Shown piece by piece: positions 6,950 to 10,098 of a DNA stretch of 10,098 nucleotides; within the stretch, counting starts at the first letter, position 1, and every line of letters begins with the position of its first letter. The notes beneath the pieces were generated by a model. The model saw only the letters and a list, made by a program, of their open reading frames with translations, searched no databases and was not told the DNA's origin. The position numbers were made by a program, and so were the translations under genes. The DNA is taken from positions 1 to 10,098 of the forward strand of contig USAL01000064.1 in assembly GCA_900552545.1 (NCBI GenBank), read 5' to 3'. This DNA comes from an uncultured Sutterella sp. GTDB lineage: Bacteria > Pseudomonadota > Gammaproteobacteria > Burkholderiales > Burkholderiaceae_F.

Positions 6950-6955
6950 ATTCTA
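6950..6955 (-). promoter_or_regulatory. Possible -10 box for ispDF
   Basis: On the minus strand TAGAAT matches the -10 consensus at five of six bases, about 33 bases upstream of the ispDF start. The hexamer 17 bases further upstream is a poor -35 match. The box sits inside the palindrome GCATT-CT-AATGC (6948-6959), which might serve as a regulator site. Weak evidence. Confidence 0.28.
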
Positions 6956-7015
6956 ATGCCGCTGATACTCTAGCTCCGACCCTACTCCTGATTCCGGCAT
7001 TGGTGACTGCATAGC

Positions 7016-7051
7016 AAACGCCCCGGCAGGGATAAACCCGTCGGGGCGTTT
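7016..7051 (-). terminator. Intrinsic terminator downstream of the porin gene
   Basis: AAACGCCCCG (7016-7025) and CGGGGCGTTT (7042-7051) pair perfectly over 10 bp, with further partial pairing (GG/CC) inside and a short loop near 7031-7036. Read on the minus strand it ends in GTTTGCT, a short T-tract, about 55 bases after the porin stop codon and before ispDF. Read on the plus strand the right arm ends in four Ts, so it could work in both directions. Confidence 0.72.
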
Positions 7052-7062
7052 TGAAGAACTTC

Positions 7063-7105
7063 TTGCGTCTTCAGCAACCGAGGCTGCTGAAGAATTCAGA
7101 CGCAA
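7063..7105 (-). other. Hairpin directly after porin stop codon
   Basis: TTGCGTCT and TCAGCA (7063-7076) pair with TGCTGA (7085-7090) and AGACGCAA (7098-7105), giving a 14-bp stem interrupted by an asymmetric bulge (7091-7097) and capped by an 8-base loop. It begins immediately after the porin stop codon and precedes the GC-rich terminator, so the transcript would end in two stacked hairpins. Probably a stability element of an abundant mRNA; a 3'-derived small RNA is possible. Confidence 0.5.
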
Positions 7106-8236
7106 TTAGAACTTGTGCACGAGACCAACCATGCCGGTGAAGGTCTTTTCGTCAGCAAGCTTGGTGCTGCCGTTTTCGGACCAAGCACGCTTGTAGCCGA
7201 GACCAACGTAGCTGAAGGTCGTCTTGCTGAAGGGATACTCGTGTCCGAGAGCGATGTTGAAGTTCTTGTAAGACTCGCCAGCTTCAGTGTTGGCTTCCAG
7301 GTTGCCGTAGTAGACGGCCGCATGGAACGAGCCGCAGGGCAACGGGAAGGTGGCGCCGAGGCCGAGGGTGTAGCCGTCAGCCGTGGCAGCCTTGCCGGTC
7401 TTAGAGTCGACGACACCGTTGCCATCAAGGGCGAAGTCCGTCGTTTCGTTCTTACCGTACTGGGCGCCGAAGGTAACCTTCATGAACTCGAAGTCGTAGC
7501 CGATGCCGAAGCTCACAGCCATGGCGTCGTCAAGATCCTCATTCACGGCCGTTCCATCTTTCCACTGCTGACGCAGCACCGTGTCAAGGACGAGAGCGGT
7601 CGACAGCGGACCGTTTTCGTAGGTCAGACCGAGAGCGGCGTAGCGATCCTTGTCGCGCTCGCCCGGGGTAGCGTCATCCTGATTGCTCTTGACGTCGGTG
7701 CCGAAGGAGTACTGGAAATAGCCGGTAAAGCCAGCCGCCGTGGGACTCACCAAGGTGAGCATGTTGTCGTAGCGGTCGCGGCTGAACCAGTTATTGATGT
7801 CGATAGCGTAGTTCCAGCCGCCGTCGAACGTATCACCCATGTACTGGAAAATATCATAGGTACCGAGACCGGAGGAAAGAGCACCCATGCGACCCATGCT
7901 GATCGTGCCGTAGGGCGTCTCAAAGCTCAGGCGGGTCTCACGTCCGAAAAGACGGCCACTCTGACCGAGGCTGCCGTCGTCGGCGCTGAAGCCGTTTTCA
8001 AGGTAGAAGCTCACGGTGTAGCCCGCCGAGAGCTCTTCAGAACCCTTGAAGATGAAGCGTGAACCGTTGTGGTTGCCGCTGTCGAGCGTGAACGTTTCGT
8101 CGGTGCCGCCAGCGAGCGTGTCGACGTTGTTGTAGGCAAAGCCGGCATCCACGATGCCGGCGATCTCCACCTGGGCCGCGAGGGCGCCGGTGCTGGCCAC
8201 AGTCGCGGCAGCCAGAGCGATCAGAGTCTTTTTCAT
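7106..8236 (-). CDS. Gram-negative general porin (outer-membrane beta-barrel)
   Basis: 376 aa precursor of a trimeric diffusion porin of the betaproteobacterial (Bordetella/Neisseria-like) family. It starts MKKTLIALAAATVASTGALA with cleavage likely after residue 20 (ALA|AQ), giving a mature protein opening QVEIAGIVDAGFAYNN, the usual first strand. Family marks include NGSRFIFKGSEELSAGYTVSFYLENGF, GRLFGRETRLSFETPYGTISMGR (with GTISMGRMG), alternating aromatic/polar strands, acidic loops, and the terminal Phe (GLVHKF) recognised by the BAM machinery. GGAG lies about ten bases before the ATG; the open frame extends to 8407 but the added N-terminus would bury the signal peptide and is rejected. 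A Cys in FPLPCGSF is unusual for a porin. Substrate selectivity cannot be read from the sequence. The ~230-base region upstream has no convincing promoter by eye. Confidence 0.93.
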   Translation of the reverse strand: MKKTLIALAAATVASTGALAAQVEIAGIVDAGFAYNNVDTLAGGTDETFTLDSGNHNGSRFIFKGSEELSAGYTVSFYLENGFSADDGSLGQSGRLFGRETRLSFETPYGTISMGRMGALSSGLGTYDIFQYMGDTFDGGWNYAIDINNWFSRDRYDNMLTLVSPTAAGFTGYFQYSFGTDVKSNQDDATPGERDKDRYAALGLTYENGPLSTALVLDTVLRQQWKDGTAVNEDLDDAMAVSFGIGYDFEFMKVTFGAQYGKNETTDFALDGNGVVDSKTGKAATADGYTLGLGATFPLPCGSFHAAVYYGNLEANTEAGESYKNFNIALGHEYPFSKTTFSYVGLGYKRAWSENGSTKLADEKTFTGMVGLVHKF

Positions 8237-8452
8237 TTTTGATTTCTCCAATTTGGGATTCTTGCGAGGTCTGCCGGCACGGGAGAATGGCAGCGCAAGG
8301 GCCGCTATTATTGCCGATGCCTTGCAGCGGCGGCAACTTGATTCGCTCCGCGCATAAAACGGGCGGCATGAGGCACCGAGGAAGCCTTCATACACGCATT
8401 GTTTCAAATAGCATTGATTCCAAGGGATTTTTTACCTTTGCCAACGGTTTCG

Positions 8453-8501
8453 ATTGGTGATAAATTAGGTATTTTGGACTAGGGAGAAAGTTGTCACCAA
8501 T
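8453..8501. repeat. 8-bp inverted repeat in porin upstream region
   Basis: ATTGGTGA (8453-8460) and TCACCAAT (8494-8501) are exact reverse complements separated by 33 bases of AT-rich DNA. The arms lie about 220-265 bases upstream of the porin start, where a promoter for a long-leader porin mRNA might sit. They could be paired half-sites for a regulator; chance is a fair alternative at this length. Confidence 0.35.
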
Positions 8502-8601
8502 TTAGCGACACTTTTGACCACATCCGGGCAGCATGTTCGGTATCAGAGGCAAGGCTCTGATGCTCCGGGAAGCCCGGGCAGTCCACAAAAATCGACAGCA
8601 A

Positions 8602-8635
8602 AAAGGCGCGGCCGCCATGAAGGTACCGCGCCTTT
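8602..8635 (-). terminator. Intrinsic terminator of rnhB
   Basis: AAAGGCGCGG (8602-8611) and CCGCGCCTTT (8626-8635) form a perfect 10-bp GC-rich stem with a 14-base loop. On the minus strand the stem runs into five Ts, about 68 bases after the rnhB stop. The plus-strand side also ends in T-rich sequence, but no plus-strand gene feeds it. Confidence 0.8.
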
Positions 8636-8702
8636 GTTGTTTGCGCTTCTTTTTTCCTTCCCCTTCCCGGCTGCCTCCGAGAACAGGGAAAGAACTGCTC
8701 GA

Positions 8703-9368
8703 TCAGAGTGTGAGCAGATCGTCGTCCGCAAGCATTTCCTTGACCGGGGAGAAGCTCTTGCGGTGCACGGGCAGAATGCCGTAGCGCCGGATGGCCTCGA
8801 TGTGCTGCTTCACGCCGTAGCCCTTGTGTTTGGCAAAGCCATACTCGGGGTAGCGCGCATCGAGCTCGATCATGGCGCTGTCGCGGGTGGTTTTGGCGAG
8901 AATCGAAGCCGCTGAAATCGCCGGCACCTTGTCGTCACCCTTGACGATGGCGTTGATGCGGCGGTTCATCTTGGGAATGCGGTTGCCGTCGACGAGAATG
9001 AGGTTGGGTTCGACCGAAAGCCCGACGATCGCGCGCTTCATCGCAAGCATCGTGGCTTCGAGAATATTGAGTTCGTCGATCTCCTCGACGGTTGCGTGCG
9101 CAATGCTCCAGGCAAGGGCCTTTTTCTTGATCTCGTCGGCTAAGCGCTCGCGCACCTTGGCCGAGAGCTTCTTGCTGTCGCGCAGCCCCTCGATCGGATT
9201 GTTAGGATCGAGAATCACGGCTGCCGCCACGACGGGACCGGCAAGCGGCCCGCGGCCCGCCTCGTCAACACCCGCAATGAGATCGCCGCTTTCGGCAATC
9301 ATGAGGTCGTTGAAAAGGTCGGGCGCGATCGTTGAATTCGGCTGCGGTTGATGCACTTTTGAAGTCAT
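8703..9368 (-). CDS. rnhB: Ribonuclease HII
   Basis: RNase HII cuts RNA in RNA-DNA hybrids and starts removal of single ribonucleotides misincorporated in the chromosome. From the ATG at 9368 the protein has 221 aa (E. coli 198). The motifs are all present: GVDEAGRGPLAGPVV with D35 and E36, DSKKLS, ELNILEATMLAM, LVDGN with D127, KGDDKVPAISAASILAK with D145, YGFAKHKGYG and HRKSF. The acidic quartet spacing matches E. coli (D16, E17, D108, D126). The start is ambiguous: the frame is open upstream to a TTG at 9410 (235 aa), and a later ATG at 9302 gives 199 aa and aligns best with E. coli; none has a Shine-Dalgarno. The gene lies just downstream of the tilS-like ORF on the same strand, so co-transcription is plausible. 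Confidence 0.95.
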   Translation of the reverse strand: MTSKVHQPQPNSTIAPDLFNDLMIAESGDLIAGVDEAGRGPLAGPVVAAAVILDPNNPIEGLRDSKKLSAKVRERLADEIKKKALAWSIAHATVEEIDELNILEATMLAMKRAIVGLSVEPNLILVDGNRIPKMNRRINAIVKGDDKVPAISAASILAKTTRDSAMIELDARYPEYGFAKHKGYGVKQHIEAIRRYGILPVHRKSFSPVKEMLADDDLLTL

Positions 9369-9422
9369 TTCAACAACAACTTTTTCGAAAATACTTTTTT
9401 GTTTTGCCAATCAACGTCTGAG

Positions 9423-9448
9423 GCTTTCCCAGCTCCTACCAGGAAAGC
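9423..9448 (-). other. Weak hairpin overlapping the tilS-like stop codon
   Basis: GCTTTCC (9423-9429) and GGAAAGC (9442-9448) are a 7-bp inverted repeat spanning the stop of the tilS-like ORF. No T-run follows on the minus strand, so full termination before rnhB is unlikely; it may only attenuate or mark the mRNA junction. Confidence 0.3.
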
Positions 9449-10098
9449 AGCGGCTGATCGGGCACCCAGACCAAGCGCACGCGCTCGGGCACCAGGGCCT
9501 TGTCGGCGTATTCGCGCACGTCGCAGCCCAGGCCCGCGGCAAAGATGAGCTCGTCGTCAAGCCACACAAGCGGCAGCCGCGAGCGCTCAAACGAGGCGAT
9601 CTTTGCTGCCTGATAGAGGTGCTTCAGATTGCGCGAGGGACGAAGGCGGTGGAGCTTGATCTTCTCGCCTCCCCTGCGCGGGCGCACTTCGAGCTTGCCT
9701 TCACGCAGGCGTCGTGCATCGATGCCGTCTTCATCAGACCCGCAGGGCTCAAAGCGCAGCACCCCGCCCCAGAGGCCGAGGCTTACCTCGCTTTCGCCCT
9801 TCCAAACGATCGGGCGCTGGAGCACGTCGCAGGCGCGCGAAACGGTCGGCACCTCGATCACGACGAGGTTCTCGCCCCAGCGGCGCACCTCCTTGCCTTC
9901 CATGTGAAAGCACATCGAGCCCGCACCCTGAGTCTGGCGTACCTGGCGCAGCATTTCGTCGAGCTTTGCCTTGTTTTTGATGCAGTGCGATCTCGGACCG
10001 TAGGCGATGTTGTCGTAGATGCTCATGGGGAAGGGGTTCGGCTTCTGAAAGACAATGCAGATTGAGAGGCGCAGTTCGTTCACATCCGTCGAAGGGTC
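9436..10098 (-). CDS. Chimeric ORF: PstB fragment joined in frame to the C-terminal half of TilS (5'-partial)
   Basis: The frame is open from the right edge to a TAG at 9436. Numbering from the GTG at 10083, residues ~42-80 (LDEMLRQVRQTQ to GKEVRRWGENLVVIEVP) match the substrate-binding middle domain of tRNA(Ile)-lysidine synthetase TilS. Residues ~130-190 match its C-terminal domain: RRGGEKIKLHRLRPSRNLKHLYQ, ERSRLPLVWLDDELIFAAGLGCDV. TilS makes lysidine at C34 of tRNA-Ile(CAU) and is essential, but its ATP-binding N-terminal half (SGGxDS PP-loop) is absent. Instead, the preceding codons encode part of the phosphate-transport ATPase PstB. So the ORF cannot be a working TilS or PstB as seen. 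Either this is a genuine rearrangement that broke one copy, or an assembly joint near a contig end. GTG at 10083 is not a supported start. TilS C-terminal identity is firm; the nature of the joint is not. Confidence 0.82.
   Translation of the reverse strand, partial: DPSTDVNELRLSICIVFQKPNPFPMSIYDNIAYGPRSHCIKNKAKLDEMLRQVRQTQGAGSMCFHMEGKEVRRWGENLVVIEVPTVSRACDVLQRPIVWKGESEVSLGLWGGVLRFEPCGSDEDGIDARRLREGKLEVRPRRGGEKIKLHRLRPSRNLKHLYQAAKIASFERSRLPLVWLDDELIFAAGLGCDVREYADKALVPERVRLVWVPDQPLLSW
9955..10098 (-). pseudogene. PstB (phosphate ABC transporter ATPase) internal fragment
   Basis: Visible codons read DPSTDVNELRLSICIVFQKP, then NPFPMSIYDNIAYGPRSHCI and KNKAKLDE. VFQKPNPFPMSIYDNIAYG is the Q-loop signature that distinguishes PstB from other ABC ATPases, and the run DVNELR precedes it in PstB as expected. 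The similarity stops at LDE (9963-9955), where TilS sequence takes over; the ABC signature, Walker B and H-loop, which should follow, are absent. Two positions normally Gly in PstB are Cys here. No Pst transporter gene is nearby, so this is a displaced fragment. Confidence 0.75.

Larger units (their letters stand above)
8237..8700. other. Long intergenic region between porin and rnhB
   Basis: This ~465-base stretch holds no credible gene. Next to the porin it carries the porin Shine-Dalgarno and presumably a long 5' leader. An AT-richer segment (8400-8520) contains the inverted repeat ATTGGTGA (8453-8460) / TCACCAAT (8494-8501). A plus-strand hairpin ATCAGAG-GCAAGG-CTCTGAT and surrounding CCGG repeats lie near 8535-8580. 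The rnhB terminator is at 8602-8635. No -35/-10 pair with acceptable spacing could be assigned confidently on either strand. Confidence 0.5.

Noticed and set aside
7115..8062. 315-aa plus-strand open frame opposite the porin
   Set aside because: It is the antisense of a firmly identified porin; no family motif, and it arises from the codon bias of the real gene.
8237..8407. Upstream 57-codon extension of the porin frame
   Set aside because: The extension would place the signal peptide internally; the ATG at 8236 has a Shine-Dalgarno and begins a textbook leader.
1..10098. CRISPR array, tRNA/rRNA genes, insertion sequence ends, attachment sites
   Set aside because: Looked for regular spaced repeats, cloverleaf arms, transposase motifs and target duplications; none seen.

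Overview
The window is GC-rich, tightly packed Gram-negative DNA. A 16-stranded-type general porin ending in Phe, a bacterial ThiC, a HipB/HipA-type pair and an rnhB/tilS neighbourhood all point to a betaproteobacterium. A Sutterella/Parasutterella-like member of the Burkholderiales is my best guess, an inference from protein style and not from a search. No CRISPR array, rRNA, tRNA, insertion sequence or phage structural gene was seen.

Left part, plus strand. The window opens inside thiC (phosphomethylpyrimidine synthase), which ends at 1766 and is followed by a clean intrinsic terminator. An AT-richer stretch follows (about 1880-2470) holding one weakly supported 81-aa ORF and a divergent-looking promoter/operator region. 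Next comes a two-gene toxin-antitoxin-like module: a HipB/Xre-type repressor (2470-2820) and a HipA-like protein (2843-4213). The HipA-like protein keeps the family's overall layout, but the residues needed for kinase chemistry appear to be replaced. A dCMP-deaminase family gene (4350-4766) and an Sfp-type phosphopantetheinyl transferase (4796-5641) follow on the same strand.

Right part, minus strand. A fused ispD-ispF gene (5661-6917) for the MEP isoprenoid pathway converges on the transferase gene. Within it, the ispF half still carries its own Shine-Dalgarno and ATG. A major outer-membrane porin (7106-8236) lies upstream with two stacked hairpins after its stop. Beyond a roughly 465-base non-coding gap come rnhB (RNase HII) and then an ORF that runs off the right edge. 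That last ORF is a chimera: its first ~47 visible codons are the Q-loop region of the phosphate ABC ATPase PstB, and the rest is the C-terminal half of the tRNA lysidine synthetase TilS.

How it fits together: most genes are ordinary housekeeping (thiamine, isoprenoids, nucleotide metabolism, carrier-protein activation, RNA/DNA hybrid repair, outer-membrane permeability). The points deserving attention are the PstB-TilS chimera, the apparently kinase-dead HipA relative with its palindromic promoter, and the ispDF fusion with a retained internal start.
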